NCBI GenBank assembly: GCA_017937805.1
Contig: JAGBCX010000004.1
Span: forward strand, 1 to 36,887
DNA: 36,887 nt
Source of the DNA: Alistipes sp.
GTDB lineage: Bacteria > Bacteroidota > Bacteroidia > Bacteroidales > Rikenellaceae
Direction of reading: 5' to 3'
Within the stretch, counting starts at the first letter, position 1. Each line of letters starts with the position of its first letter. The notes under the pieces were generated by a model, which saw only the letters and a program-made list of their open reading frames with translations, did no database searches and was not told the origin of the DNA. Positions 9,001 to 16,475 of this stretch are shown piece after piece. The position numbers and the translations under genes were made by a program.

Positions 9001-9595
9001 CACGGTCAAACAATGCTGTGAGCGAAGCCTCGTCCATCAACTCCACCTTCTGAATCTCGTGCGAAGTACGGAAGCCATCGAAGAAGTGAAGGAATGGAAC
9101 GCGCGACTTCAACGCTACGATGTGAGCAACACCTGCCAAGTCCATAACCTCCTGCACAGACGAAGTAGCCAACTGTGCAAAACCTGTCTGACGAGCAGCC
9201 ATAACGTCCTGATGATCGCCGAAGATTGAGAGCGACTGCGCAGCCAAAGCACGTGCCGAAACGTGGAATACGCCCGGAAGCAACTCTCCCGAAATCTTGT
9301 ACATGTTAGGAATCATCAACAACAAGCCCTGCGAAGCGGTAAATGTCGATGTCAAAGCACCACTCTGCAATGAGCCGTGTACTGCACCTGCAGCACCCGC
9401 CTCCGACTGCATCTCGACAACCTTTACAATCTCGCCAAAGATGTTTTTGCGGCCTTGTGCAGCCCACTCATCGACATACTCAGCCATTGTTGAAGATGGC
9501 GTGATAGGATAGATGGCGGCAACCTCCGAGAACATATACGCAATATGCGCTGCAGCATAGTTACCGTCACAGGTAATAAATTTCTTTTCTGCCAT
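6065..9595 (-). CDS. nifJ: Pyruvate:ferredoxin (flavodoxin) oxidoreductase
   Basis: 1176 residues, normal length for the single-chain homodimeric enzyme. It converts pyruvate and CoA to acetyl-CoA and CO2, passing electrons to ferredoxin, in the cytoplasm of anaerobes. The N-terminal pyrimidine-binding domain shows YPITPSSTMAEYVDEW. A central region of the PFOR/EKR type is followed by two 4Fe-4S motifs, CIQCNQCAYVCP (near 692) and DCTGCGNCVDVCP (near 745). The C-terminal TPP domain has CAGCGETPY, GGDGWGYDIGFGG and DTEVYSNTGGQ. The ATG at 9595 (MAEKKFI) was chosen because the longer reading adds 20 basic residues not expected in the family. Monocistronic, with its own promoter. Confidence 0.97.
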   Translation of the reverse strand: MAEKKFITCDGNYAAAHIAYMFSEVAAIYPITPSSTMAEYVDEWAAQGRKNIFGEIVKVVEMQSEAGAAGAVHGSLQSGALTSTFTASQGLLLMIPNMYKISGELLPGVFHVSARALAAQSLSIFGDHQDVMAARQTGFAQLATSSVQEVMDLAGVAHIVALKSRVPFLHFFDGFRTSHEIQKVELMDEASLTALFDREALKQFRERALNPEKPVTRGTAQNPDIYFQTREAANKFYDAVPDMVAETMAEISKITGREYKPFVYYGAADADRVVVAMGSVTETLKECVDFLNERGEKVGVVTVHLYRPFSAKYLFNVLPKTVKTLCVLDRTKEPGANGEPLYLDIVDAFYGHELQPQIIGGRYGLSSKDTTPAQMLAVFANMALSTPKNHFTVGIVDDVTNLSLPVGEEISMAKEGTFEALFFGLGADGTVGANKNSIKIIGGSTDKYCQAYFSYDSKKSGGYTSSHLRFGDKPITSPYLVTTPDFIACHVPSYVDKYDVLKGLKRGGSFLLNSVLDAEATCASLPTHMKVFLAKNNINFYIINATKIAAELGLGSRTNTIMQSAFFKIANVIPFEKAVEEMKKAIYKSYGKKGEDIVNMNYAAVDAGATAVEKVEIPAEWASLVVEEAHASVDMSRPEFVRNVVDPINALKGDLLPVSAFNGREDGTWDNGTAAWEKRGIAVNVPQWNPETCIQCNQCAYVCPHAAIRPFLATEEQAAAAPEGTEFKQGIGNTKEYKFRIQVSPLDCTGCGNCVDVCPAPKGKALKMQPLASQMGEVEKWNYMHHTVGYKNLDREKTVKNSQFMQPLFEFSGACAGCGETPYIKTITQLFGERMMVANATGCTSIYSASAPSTPYCTNEKGQGPAWANSLFEDNAEFGLGMHIGNEKIRENLASLVEEALTCEKCSDELKAVLKEWLEVRHLAAKSAEVAPRVIELCEACGCDKCQAILAHKDFLVKKSQWIIGGDGWGYDIGFGGVDHVLATGEDVNILVIDTEVYSNTGGQSSKATPVGAVAKFASMGKRIRKKDLGAIAMTYGYVYVAQVSIGASQTQLFNVLKEAEAYPGPSLIIAYAPCINHGIKGGMTRTQTIGKQAVECGYWHLWHYNPLLEEEGKNPFVLDSKEPDWSKFRDFLLKEVRYTSLQKTFPQEAEELYKAAEENANWRYEGYVRRSKMEF

Positions 9596-9704
9596 AACTT
9601 TATGATTTTTGTATTTCGTTGTTTTTGAAAATTTCTGCCTGCAAATAACACGCAAAAAAGAACATTTTTGCTCCCAAATCGGTCAAAAACCCATTTTGCG
9701 CATA

Positions 9705-9736
9705 CAAATTTAGTTATTCCAATTGAACAAAACAAA
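9705..9736 (-). promoter_or_regulatory. nifJ promoter
   Basis: On the minus strand, TAAATTTG (9712-9705) is a full TAnnTTTG match, with TTTG at 9736-9733 and a 20-bp spacer. The predicted start near 9700 gives a leader of about 105 nt. Confidence 0.7.
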
Positions 9737-9766
9737 AAAATGCCCTGTTAGTTCACTAACAGAGCA
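9733..9766 (-). terminator. Intrinsic terminator of the DUF4886 gene
   Basis: Arms TGCCCTGTTAG (9741-9751) and CTAACAGAGCA (9756-9766) with loop TTCA, followed on the minus strand by a run of T (9740-9734). It lies between the DUF4886 stop and the nifJ promoter and overlaps the nifJ -33 element. Confidence 0.8.
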
Positions 9767-9785
9767 AAATTCTGCTTTCGGCGCT

Positions 9786-9844
9786 CCTTTAATAACCTTT
9801 AATAGCCTTTAATAGCTTTCCGTTCTCAACTCTCAACTCCTCAC
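9786..9844. repeat. Tandem repeats downstream of the DUF4886 gene (10-bp x3, then 7-bp x3)
   Basis: Three units of CCTTTAATAx (10 bp) at 9786-9815, then TCTCAAC, TCTCAAC, TCCTCAC (7 bp each) at 9824-9844. The last touches the stop codon. The 7-bp units resemble the ACTCCTC array at 23747. Confidence 0.75.
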
Positions 9845-10884
9845 TATCTCTTGCATGCCTTCCACGCCACCTTACGGGCCTGTTTGGCAAGAGCAGGGGT
9901 GTTCTCAACCTTTATCAAATCGGTTGTACCGCGGTCGCCTGTAAGTTGTGCGTCTTTCGAATATTTAGGGTAGAATGTTACATCCTCCTGCTTGATATCG
10001 AGCAATGTATAGGCGTAGGCGAGGCTCGCAATATACATAGCCAAGCCCTCCGAAAGGTGGGTATTGTTCTGCGAGCGTTGCAACTTATAGCCCGACTTGG
10101 AGAGCTGCTTATGCTGACGACCGAGATAGATTGCCCGACCAACATTCACATAGAACTCGCAACTCTTGCCCATTGAGGCTCCTACCTCGTAAATCTCCTT
10201 CTGAATTGCACTGTGCGCCCTCTCGTAGAGTAAATCCCACTCCGACTGAGAAGCAGGCTTCACGCCATCGTTATACCAATCGTATAGCGCCTTGCGATAG
10301 TCGGTATTGCCCTGTGGATAGGAGAATGGCACCATCAAGCCACAGCGCACCTTTGCTGCCACTTCGGGCTTCATCATCTTCTTGATGCGCTCAACCAACA
10401 AATTGAGGTCAAATGTGCCACCCTTCGACTTTAAGTAGCGACGCATAGTGACTTCCGGTTGAAGCACCATAATATTCCACGGCTTATCCGTAACCACGCT
10501 TTCGAGCGTAACACCAATGCCTGCAAGACCGTTCCTATACCCTTTATTAGGTGTCTTCTTCGGATTTTCGGTGCAGTTGTAGAGCCAATATTGGTAGGTA
10601 TTGTGTACCACTTGGTCGATATTGCGATGCTTGTAAGTGTATTCAGTGTTATCTATGCCGTTATACTGTTGTTCGAGGGTTGAGCCTCCGAGGTAGGCAT
10701 GACCTACAACCACGGGGCGTCCCGTACTCTTGGCGATAGCACTCAACCATCGCATCGAATCGCGAGTCCAACTATTTCCCACACCGAGAATATAGAGCGT
10801 ATCGGTTTTTTCCATAGGCTCGGCAGCCTTCATATCGGCAACGCCAAACATTACACACACTGCAAAAAGTAGTAGCTTCTTCAT
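9844..10884 (-). CDS. DUF4886 family, SGNH-hydrolase-like secreted protein
   Basis: 346 residues from the ATG at 10884. The frame stays open further upstream, but that part is antisense to rsmA. A signal peptide (MKKLLLFAVCVMFG..KA) is followed by the family block TLYILGVGNSWTRDSM, where the Ser of GNSW is the presumed nucleophile. Later come LGGSTLEQQY and VLQPEV. The C-terminal block reads NNTHLSEGLAMYIASLAYAY: the His is present, but the Asp normally three residues before it (DxxH) is Asn. Related SGNH proteins in Bacteroidetes are often carbohydrate esterases; the substrate here is unknown. Own promoter (TAAATTTG at 10913-10906) and own terminator. Confidence 0.8.
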   Translation of the reverse strand: MKKLLLFAVCVMFGVADMKAAEPMEKTDTLYILGVGNSWTRDSMRWLSAIAKSTGRPVVVGHAYLGGSTLEQQYNGIDNTEYTYKHRNIDQVVHNTYQYWLYNCTENPKKTPNKGYRNGLAGIGVTLESVVTDKPWNIMVLQPEVTMRRYLKSKGGTFDLNLLVERIKKMMKPEVAAKVRCGLMVPFSYPQGNTDYRKALYDWYNDGVKPASQSEWDLLYERAHSAIQKEIYEVGASMGKSCEFYVNVGRAIYLGRQHKQLSKSGYKLQRSQNNTHLSEGLAMYIASLAYAYTLLDIKQEDVTFYPKYSKDAQLTGDRGTTDLIKVENTPALAKQARKVAWKACKR

Positions 10885-10905
10885 TTTCTTTTGGTTTTTG
10901 TGGTA

Positions 10906-10913
10906 CAAATTTA
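10906..10913 (-). promoter_or_regulatory. -7 box of the DUF4886 gene
   Basis: TAAATTTG on the minus strand, a full TAnnTTTG match, 22 bp upstream of the ATG. No TTTG stands at the -33 distance; that position falls in the TTTTCCG repeat. Confidence 0.6.
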
Positions 10914-10920
10914 GAAAAAG

Positions 10921-10955
10921 TTTTCCGTTTTCCGCTTTCCGTTTTCCGTTTAATT
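10921..10955. repeat. Heptanucleotide repeat TTTTCCG x4 + TTTAATT (rsmA upstream)
   Basis: Units TTTTCCG, TTTTCCG, CTTTCCG, TTTTCCG, TTTAATT in exact 7-bp register. Including the preceding AAAAG, the 40-bp block is identical to 23846-23885 upstream of lspA. It lies between divergent -7 boxes, 8 bp from the DUF4886 box and 4 bp from the rsmA box. Confidence 0.95.
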
Positions 10956-10958
10956 TTC

Positions 10959-10966
10959 TACCTTTG
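10959..10966 (+). promoter_or_regulatory. -7 box of rsmA, only 5 nt before the start codon
   Basis: TACCTTTG matches TAnnTTTG. Five bases separate it from the ATG at 10972, so the expected transcription start falls at or next to the start codon. Confidence 0.65.
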
Positions 10967-10971
10967 CGCTC

Positions 10972-11757
10972 ATGGAGCAGGTAAAAGCAAAAAAGGCACT
11001 CGGTCAGCACTTTTTGACCGATTTGAACATAGCGCAAAAGATTTGCAATTCGCTCTCGGGCGGAACAGCCGAAAAACCCGATGCCGTTTTGGAGGTCGGT
11101 TGCGGTATGGGCGTACTCACGCAGTATCTGCTCAAACGAGAAGATATTGTAACCTATGGCGTGGATATCGACACGGAGAGTATCGCCTATCTCCACGCTC
11201 ACTACCCCGATTTTGCTCCCCGTTTGCGTGAAGGCGATTTTCTGAAAATGCCACTCGATGAGTATTTTCCCGATGGTGTTAAGGTTATCGGAAACTTCCC
11301 GTACAACATCTCCTCGCAGATATTTTTCAAAATCATAGAACACCGCAACCTTGTTCCCGAGTGTGTCGGTATGATTCAGAAGGAGGTTGCCGAGCGTATT
11401 GCCGAGAAGGAGGGCTCGAAAACCTATGGAATATTGAGCGTACTGTTGCAGGCGTGGTACGATATCGACTACCTCTTTACCGTGTCGGAAAAGGTTTTTA
11501 ATCCGCCACCAAAGGTTAAGAGCGCTGTTATTCGTCTGCGCAGAAACGCCACCACTTCGCTCGACTGCGATGAACAACTCTTTGTCAAGGTTGTGAAGGC
11601 TTCGTTCGGACAGCGCAGAAAGATGTTGCGCAACTCTTTGCGCTCTGCATTTGGCGATTTTGGAGGTGCTGAACACCCATTCTTTACAAAGCGTGCCGAG
11701 CAGTTGTCGGTAGCAGACTTTGTGGAACTTACCCAATGGGTTGCTGAGCATAAATAA
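10972..11757 (+). CDS. rsmA: 16S rRNA (adenine1518/1519-N6)-dimethyltransferase
   Basis: 261 residues, normal length for RsmA/KsgA. The enzyme dimethylates two adjacent adenines in the 3' terminal hairpin of 16S rRNA during late 30S assembly. Motifs: KKALGQHFLTD at the N-terminus, the SAM-binding motif VLEVGCGMGVLTQYLL, an acidic motif near GVDID, and the catalytic NxPY-type motif GNFPYNISSQI. The C-terminal helical domain ends with GQRRKMLRNSL and FVELTQWV. The start is supported by the conserved N-terminus. The ATG lies so close to the -7 box that the mRNA may be leaderless. The gene converges on the ABC permease with only 5 bp between stop codons. Confidence 0.96.
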   Translation: MEQVKAKKALGQHFLTDLNIAQKICNSLSGGTAEKPDAVLEVGCGMGVLTQYLLKREDIVTYGVDIDTESIAYLHAHYPDFAPRLREGDFLKMPLDEYFPDGVKVIGNFPYNISSQIFFKIIEHRNLVPECVGMIQKEVAERIAEKEGSKTYGILSVLLQAWYDIDYLFTVSEKVFNPPPKVKSAVIRLRRNATTSLDCDEQLFVKVVKASFGQRRKMLRNSLRSAFGDFGGAEHPFFTKRAEQLSVADFVELTQWVAEHK

Positions 11758-11762
11758 TCTTT

Positions 11763-12881
11763 CTACCGCCTATTGGCAACTATTGCTCCCACGCCATATA
11801 TCACAACCAAAACCCACAAAACAGTGAGTTCGGGTGCTATGTCCGAGAGTGATGCACCCATTGTCTGCACACGAATCCAAGCATCTACTGCCGAAGAACT
11901 CGGCACAGCCTTTCCTACGAAATAGAGCCACTGCGGAAATGCCTGCGGAGGGAGCGATACTCCACTTACCAGCAGAAACGGAATAGACAACCACAAGAGC
12001 CATACGACAGAACTCTCGCGCCTACGGAATAGCGCACCAACTGCCTGTGCCAAGAGAGTTACCGCCAAGAGATATGGCGCAATAATCGCCACGCATTGCC
12101 ACCACGCTCCACGCATCGGATAGTCAAAAAGCGAGTAGTGCACCGTAAGCATAAAACCGAGTGTCAGGGCATAGATGACGAGGTAGGTCAAAGTTCGCCC
12201 AATGGTTATTGCAACGGGGGAGTCGGAGCAATACTTCTCGTTCCGTTCTCGGCGTGTGGCGGAGAGCATACCGACACCTATCAGGGCGGTCTGCTGAACA
12301 ATTAAGAGTATTATCGCCGGCATAACAAAAATACCATATCCGAGCGAAGGGTTAAAGAGGTTGCGTTGCTCGAATATTATTGGAGGATTATAGACTCCAT
12401 TTCGTTGCTCGATAATTTCGGCATTCATCGCCTGAATTGCCGATACTGCCCCCTCTGCAACCTCACGATAAGCCAAAAAGTAACTCGCATCTCCAAGAAT
12501 AGCAACTCGGCTCTGTCGCTCGGCAAGAATATCGCTGTCGAGGTCGGGAGAGAGGGCAATTACACCCCACACCTTTCGCTCTGCGAGGAGTTGTTCGGCT
12601 TCGGAGATATCACTCGGCTCGTGCGCCACGCAAATCTTTGGCGAGGCGTTTAGTTTGTTTGCCAGAGTACGACTTATAGAGCCGTTATTACCACCTACAA
12701 CAGCCACAGGAACCTCATTTAAAACCTCTCCGCCATAACCGAGCGAATAGAGTATGGAGTAGATGAAGAGTGCAAATACCACAATAAGCACCACGCCCTC
12801 ATCGTGCCAAACCCTGCGCCACTCATCTCTAATAATTAAGAATTGAGAATTAAGAATTAAGAATTTATTTTTCGACCTCAT
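11763..12881 (-). CDS. ABC-2 type transporter permease (second of two)
   Basis: 372 residues from the ATG at 12881, which overlaps the upstream TGA as ATGA. Topology: N-terminal helix (VVLIVVFALFIYSILYSLGY), an extracytoplasmic domain with VPVAVVGGNNGSISRTL, then a five- to six-helix C-terminal domain. This is the ABC2_membrane_3 layout of exporters that work with an HlyD adaptor and TolC. Residues about 2-13 (RSKNKFLILNSQF) are encoded by a heptanucleotide repeat and look like an addition in front of the usual IIRDEWRRV beginning. Last gene of the export operon; no ATPase gene is adjacent. Confidence 0.85.
   Translation of the reverse strand: MRSKNKFLILNSQFLIIRDEWRRVWHDEGVVLIVVFALFIYSILYSLGYGGEVLNEVPVAVVGGNNGSISRTLANKLNASPKICVAHEPSDISEAEQLLAERKVWGVIALSPDLDSDILAERQSRVAILGDASYFLAYREVAEGAVSAIQAMNAEIIEQRNGVYNPPIIFEQRNLFNPSLGYGIFVMPAIILLIVQQTALIGVGMLSATRRERNEKYCSDSPVAITIGRTLTYLVIYALTLGFMLTVHYSLFDYPMRGAWWQCVAIIAPYLLAVTLLAQAVGALFRRRESSVVWLLWLSIPFLLVSGVSLPPQAFPQWLYFVGKAVPSSSAVDAWIRVQTMGASLSDIAPELTVLWVLVVIYGVGAIVANRR
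12834..12868. repeat. Heptanucleotide repeat AATTAAG-type inside the permease coding start
   Basis: Units AATTAAG, AATTGAG, AATTAAG, AATTAAG, AATTTAT in 7-bp register. The array is read in frame as the permease N-terminus (roughly KFLILNSQFLII on the minus strand). Confidence 0.9.
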
Positions 12882-14062
12882 AGTCTGCACCAAAATTTAC
12901 GTTTCACTAAAATGCTTTTCAATCTTCCGAAAAGTATCAACGGGAGCAGACAAAATAACAACATTGCCGCCAAGTCCGACATCGAGAGCCACCACTCCGA
13001 GCCTCGTACCGCTTGGTCGATATAGAGGCGCATAAAATAGGTATATGGGAATAACATGGTGAATGGTTGCACCACCGAAAACATCGCCATTGTGGGGAAT
13101 GTTATGCCCGAAAATGTAAATGCCAATACCGAATAGCCCCCTCCGAGCGATAACGACAAACGCATCGAGGCAGTCAGTGCAACGATAAAGAGAGCAACCG
13201 CCTGATAGGCGACAATAAGAAAGATTACTCCCATTGCCAACACCACCCACGAGCCCTGCATCGGTGCGCCAAACAGACCAAAAACCAATGCTCCGGTAAC
13301 TATGGACAAGAGCCATAGCGAGATAGTTGTCGGTGCGAGTTTTCCCATCAATGCAACAACCAACGAGTTGTTTGCCGAGCGCAGCCACTCGACCGAGGTT
13401 GCATAGCGCAACTCCGTGCCTACAGCATATATTGTCGAGAGCACTGCCGCGATAATCAATATCATCGCCCAAAAGCATGGTGCTACATAGTAGGCGTAGT
13501 TGAGCCAAGGATTAAATAGTCCGTAGGTCGTAAAGGCGATAGGCATCGTTTGAGCCATCGCCATATCGGGCGCTGCGCCACGCATCTCGGCTCGTTGTAA
13601 CGATATTCCTACGCCAAAGGTTGTAATAGCCGTTTGCACCCCCTTTGCCGCAAGCGAGTTAGTGGAGATATTTGCCCCTGAATCGTAAAATATCACATTG
13701 GCCGTTTCGCCCGATAAGAGGCTTTTTGAAAAACCGTTTGGAATTTCAACCACAGCCACAACATCACCCTGTAAAACTTTGTTGCTTGCAGTTGCCATGT
13801 CGGGCATCTCGCAGACCAAGGCGGTCTGAGGTGTTGCCCGAATCATCGACACCACCTTGCGGGAGAGCGGGGTGTCGTCCTCATCAACTACCGCTACGGG
13901 CAATGCTCCGACCACCTCCTGCGAGAAGAATATGGCAAAAAAGAGGATAACTGCCAATGGTAGCCACCACACCACTGCACGATACTCTCCACATGTGGCT
14001 ATGCGCTCAATCTCTCGTCTTGCCACAGCCACTACACCCGACCAAAATCGCTTTGCCGTCAT
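12878..14062 (-). CDS. ABC-2 type transporter permease (first of two)
   Basis: 394 residues. One N-terminal helix (WWLPLAVILFFAIFF) is followed by an extracytoplasmic domain of about 130 residues (GALPVAVVDEDDTPLSRKVV). Several C-terminal helices come after that, including FWAMILIIAAVLSTIYAVG and YSVLAFTFSGITFP. This matches ABC2_membrane_3 permeases of the YbhS/YbhR type. Its start overlaps the HlyD stop (TAATG) and its stop overlaps the next start (ATGA), so translation is coupled with both neighbours. Probably forms a heterodimeric permease with the next gene product. Substrate unknown. Confidence 0.88.
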   Translation of the reverse strand: MTAKRFWSGVVAVARREIERIATCGEYRAVVWWLPLAVILFFAIFFSQEVVGALPVAVVDEDDTPLSRKVVSMIRATPQTALVCEMPDMATASNKVLQGDVVAVVEIPNGFSKSLLSGETANVIFYDSGANISTNSLAAKGVQTAITTFGVGISLQRAEMRGAAPDMAMAQTMPIAFTTYGLFNPWLNYAYYVAPCFWAMILIIAAVLSTIYAVGTELRYATSVEWLRSANNSLVVALMGKLAPTTISLWLLSIVTGALVFGLFGAPMQGSWVVLAMGVIFLIVAYQAVALFIVALTASMRLSLSLGGGYSVLAFTFSGITFPTMAMFSVVQPFTMLFPYTYFMRLYIDQAVRGSEWWLSMSDLAAMLLFCLLPLILFGRLKSILVKRKFWCRL

Positions 14063-15048
14063 TATTTGGCAGGATTTTGTAACTCGACTATTACGCTCAT
14101 TCCTGCCCGTAGTGGCACGCTGTGGCTCAGTGGCCTCATCTTAACTTCAAAGGTGCGAATATCGAAATCGCCTCGTGCCGAGGTTGCGCTCTGTGTGGCA
14201 TAATCCGCTTCGACCGATATGTGTGAAACTTCAAATCCTACCTTTCTGCCGAGAGCTGGTACGTCTGCCTCGAAATGTTTGCCACAAACAATTTGCGGAA
14301 GTAGTGTTTCGGGGGTATTGAAAATGGCCTTTGCAGTATTATCCTCAGTTATTGTTACAACCGGATATCCGCTTCCTACAATCTCACCCTCATTCGCAAC
14401 TACCGTAGCAACAACCCCATCTGTCGGGGCATAGACCACTCTGTCGGCCAAGTATCGCTCGACCTCTTCGACTACGCTTTGCGCCTGCTCCACTTGCGCC
14501 TTTGCGGCCGCCTTATCCTCGTTGCTTGCACCCTCAACCGCCAAGAGATATTGCGATTTGGCAGCCCGTTCGGTTGCTCGTGCCGCCTCCAATGAAGCGT
14601 GCGCCTCATCTCGTTTTTGGGCCGAAACAACTCCCTCCTCGTAGAGTCGTTGTACTCGGTCGTATGTTTGTCGGGCAAGCGTAACTCCAACCTTCGACTT
14701 CTGCCACATATCGCGAGCCGAATGGAGTATCGGCTTGCGCGTTCCGGCATTTGCCTTCTCGTCTATCGCCTTTGCTCCACTCAATATCGCCTCGACCTGC
14801 GACAATTTTGCATCGAGTTCGGGCGTGGAGATTATATAGAGAGTATCTCCTTTGCTCACCGAATCGCCCTCCTCGACAAAGACCTTTTCGATGCGACCTG
14901 CGATTTTCGAAGAGAGGCGCAACGTAGCCACCTCTACAAAGCCCTGCATCTGCACCCGACTTTGTCGCCCCCAACGGTAGCCCACAAAGATAATTATTGA
15001 GATAAGGAGAACTAACACAACTATAAGTGAAATATTTGTCTTTTTCAT
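14062..15048 (-). CDS. HlyD family membrane fusion (periplasmic adaptor) protein
   Basis: 328 residues from the ATG at 15048 (MKKTNISLIVV), chosen because the N-terminal anchor helix starts there. A longer frame upstream overlaps the tolC end. Order: transmembrane anchor at about 5-27; first half of the lipoyl domain (LRLSSKIAGRIEKVFVEEGDSVSKGDTLYII); a coiled-coil hairpin at about 75-200 (AKAQVEQAQSVVEEVERYL); second lipoyl half (YAPTDGVVATVVANEGEIVGSGYPVV); and a beta-barrel with FEVKMRP near the end. It should bridge the two permeases to the TolC protein encoded 13 bp upstream. Confidence 0.93.
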   Translation of the reverse strand: MKKTNISLIVVLVLLISIIIFVGYRWGRQSRVQMQGFVEVATLRLSSKIAGRIEKVFVEEGDSVSKGDTLYIISTPELDAKLSQVEAILSGAKAIDEKANAGTRKPILHSARDMWQKSKVGVTLARQTYDRVQRLYEEGVVSAQKRDEAHASLEAARATERAAKSQYLLAVEGASNEDKAAAKAQVEQAQSVVEEVERYLADRVVYAPTDGVVATVVANEGEIVGSGYPVVTITEDNTAKAIFNTPETLLPQIVCGKHFEADVPALGRKVGFEVSHISVEADYATQSATSARGDFDIRTFEVKMRPLSHSVPLRAGMSVIVELQNPAK

Positions 15049-15061
15049 ACTACAATATCGG

Positions 15062-16432
15062 TTAAAAAATAGATTGTGCGCTCGGCGCATGCAGATATTG
15101 CATAAAAGCCTCGCCCATACCCGAAGCATTCAATAGTCGCGCCAAAGCCACATCGAAGTCATAGGCAGTTTGCTCCCGTTCCAATCTCGCCCGCGAGAGA
15201 TTTAGTGTTGCATCAACGACATCGGTCACAGTTGCCATACCCTCGCTGAACGCTCGTTGTTTTGCTCGCAGAAACTCCTTGGCAAAACGCTCCGAGCGCT
15301 CCACCGCCGATAGGGTTGCCAATACGGATTGTACTTTATTATATAGGTCTTCCACCAATAGCGAAATATCTTGTTCAGCCTTCTGCTCCAACGCCTCAAC
15401 TCGTCGCAGTTGCAGTCGTGCCGCCGCTGCTTTATATTCACGATTTAATCCATCGAAAATCTTGAAATTCAACCCTATACCCACCGCCATACGAGGTACG
15501 AGTGGTGAGAGTTGGTGGTTGCAAAATACCATACCTCCCATGGCTGCAATTTCGGGAAAATAGTCAGCTCGGTGCAGTCGCAAATTCATGCGTGCCAACT
15601 CTCGAAGTCGATTAACCTCGCCGAGTTGAGGGTTGTGCAACTCTGCCATTGCAACAAAGTAGTCTAACGGTTCTATTTTCGAGAGCAAAAACATCGGGGT
15701 TGATGGTTCAACCGTCTCTGTTGTACCGAGCGAGGTTTGCAACGCTTTGCGTGCGGTTTCGAGTTGCAGACGTGCGCGATGAAGGTCACGCTCTGCCTCT
15801 GCCAAACGATATTCAGCGTAGAGTCGTTCGCTCTCTACCGCCATTCCCTCGCGCTCCAAAATGGCGACATCATGCAGATGTTGCGCCACAACTGCTATTG
15901 CCTCCTCGCGAATAGCAACTCCCCTACGAGCCAACGCCACGCCAAAATATCGCTCGACAATCTCCACAACCAAAGCGCCATGCACTTGGCGGCTCTGCTG
16001 GTAGGTGCGCTCCTCCTCAATCTTTGCAGCCCTGTTCGCAGTCCAAATTTTACCACCTGCAAATATCGGCATAACGACATCTCCACCGAGAAATGCAGTG
16101 TTGCGGCGTTGTAACGTATAGGAGAGATCTAACCCCAACATCGCCAACCCCTCGCCCAAAATAGGAGAAAACGAGGAGAGCATGGGGTTGAAATCTATCT
16201 TGATATCTTTATCGAGATGTGTGTATGCACCTTTGACCGAGATTTTCGGCATAAAGAGTCCTATAGCGGCTTGCCGTTTGCGGTGAGCCGCACGTTCGGC
16301 ATATTCGGTTGCAACAATGGCAGGGTTTCGCTCGAAACCGAGCGATAGTGCATCGTCAAGTGTAAGATGTGAGGTTTGAGCCGTAGCCCCCAAGACCACC
16401 AACATCGAAAAAAGTGTCAAAATTCTTCTCAT
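15062..16432 (-). CDS. TolC family outer-membrane efflux protein
   Basis: 456 residues. A signal peptide (MRRILTLFSMLVVLGATA) is followed by two outer-membrane-efflux repeats of alternating long helices and short strands. The repeats begin LTLDDALSLGFERNPAI and, in the second half, PLDYFVAMAELHNPQLGEV. PxI motifs near strand ends (MPKISVKGAY, FPEIAAMGGM) are typical. It would form the trimeric exit duct of the export system encoded just downstream. It starts 43 bp after the metallophosphoesterase stop, with no clear promoter in the gap, so it may share that gene's transcript. Confidence 0.93.
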   Translation of the reverse strand: MRRILTLFSMLVVLGATAQTSHLTLDDALSLGFERNPAIVATEYAERAAHRKRQAAIGLFMPKISVKGAYTHLDKDIKIDFNPMLSSFSPILGEGLAMLGLDLSYTLQRRNTAFLGGDVVMPIFAGGKIWTANRAAKIEEERTYQQSRQVHGALVVEIVERYFGVALARRGVAIREEAIAVVAQHLHDVAILEREGMAVESERLYAEYRLAEAERDLHRARLQLETARKALQTSLGTTETVEPSTPMFLLSKIEPLDYFVAMAELHNPQLGEVNRLRELARMNLRLHRADYFPEIAAMGGMVFCNHQLSPLVPRMAVGIGLNFKIFDGLNREYKAAAARLQLRRVEALEQKAEQDISLLVEDLYNKVQSVLATLSAVERSERFAKEFLRAKQRAFSEGMATVTDVVDATLNLSRARLEREQTAYDFDVALARLLNASGMGEAFMQYLHAPSAQSIF

Positions 16433-16475
16433 TGCTCAACTGTTTTTCGTGTCGGTGAGGTGCTTTTCAGCTTAT

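Noticed and set aside
9596-9655. Twenty-residue N-terminal extension of nifJ
   Set aside because: The basic stretch is not expected in the family, and MAEKKFITCDGNYAA is the normal start.
10885-11751. N-terminal extension of the DUF4886 frame to 635 codons
   Set aside because: It is antisense to rsmA and lies upstream of a good signal peptide and a TAAATTTG box. The real start is the ATG at 10884.
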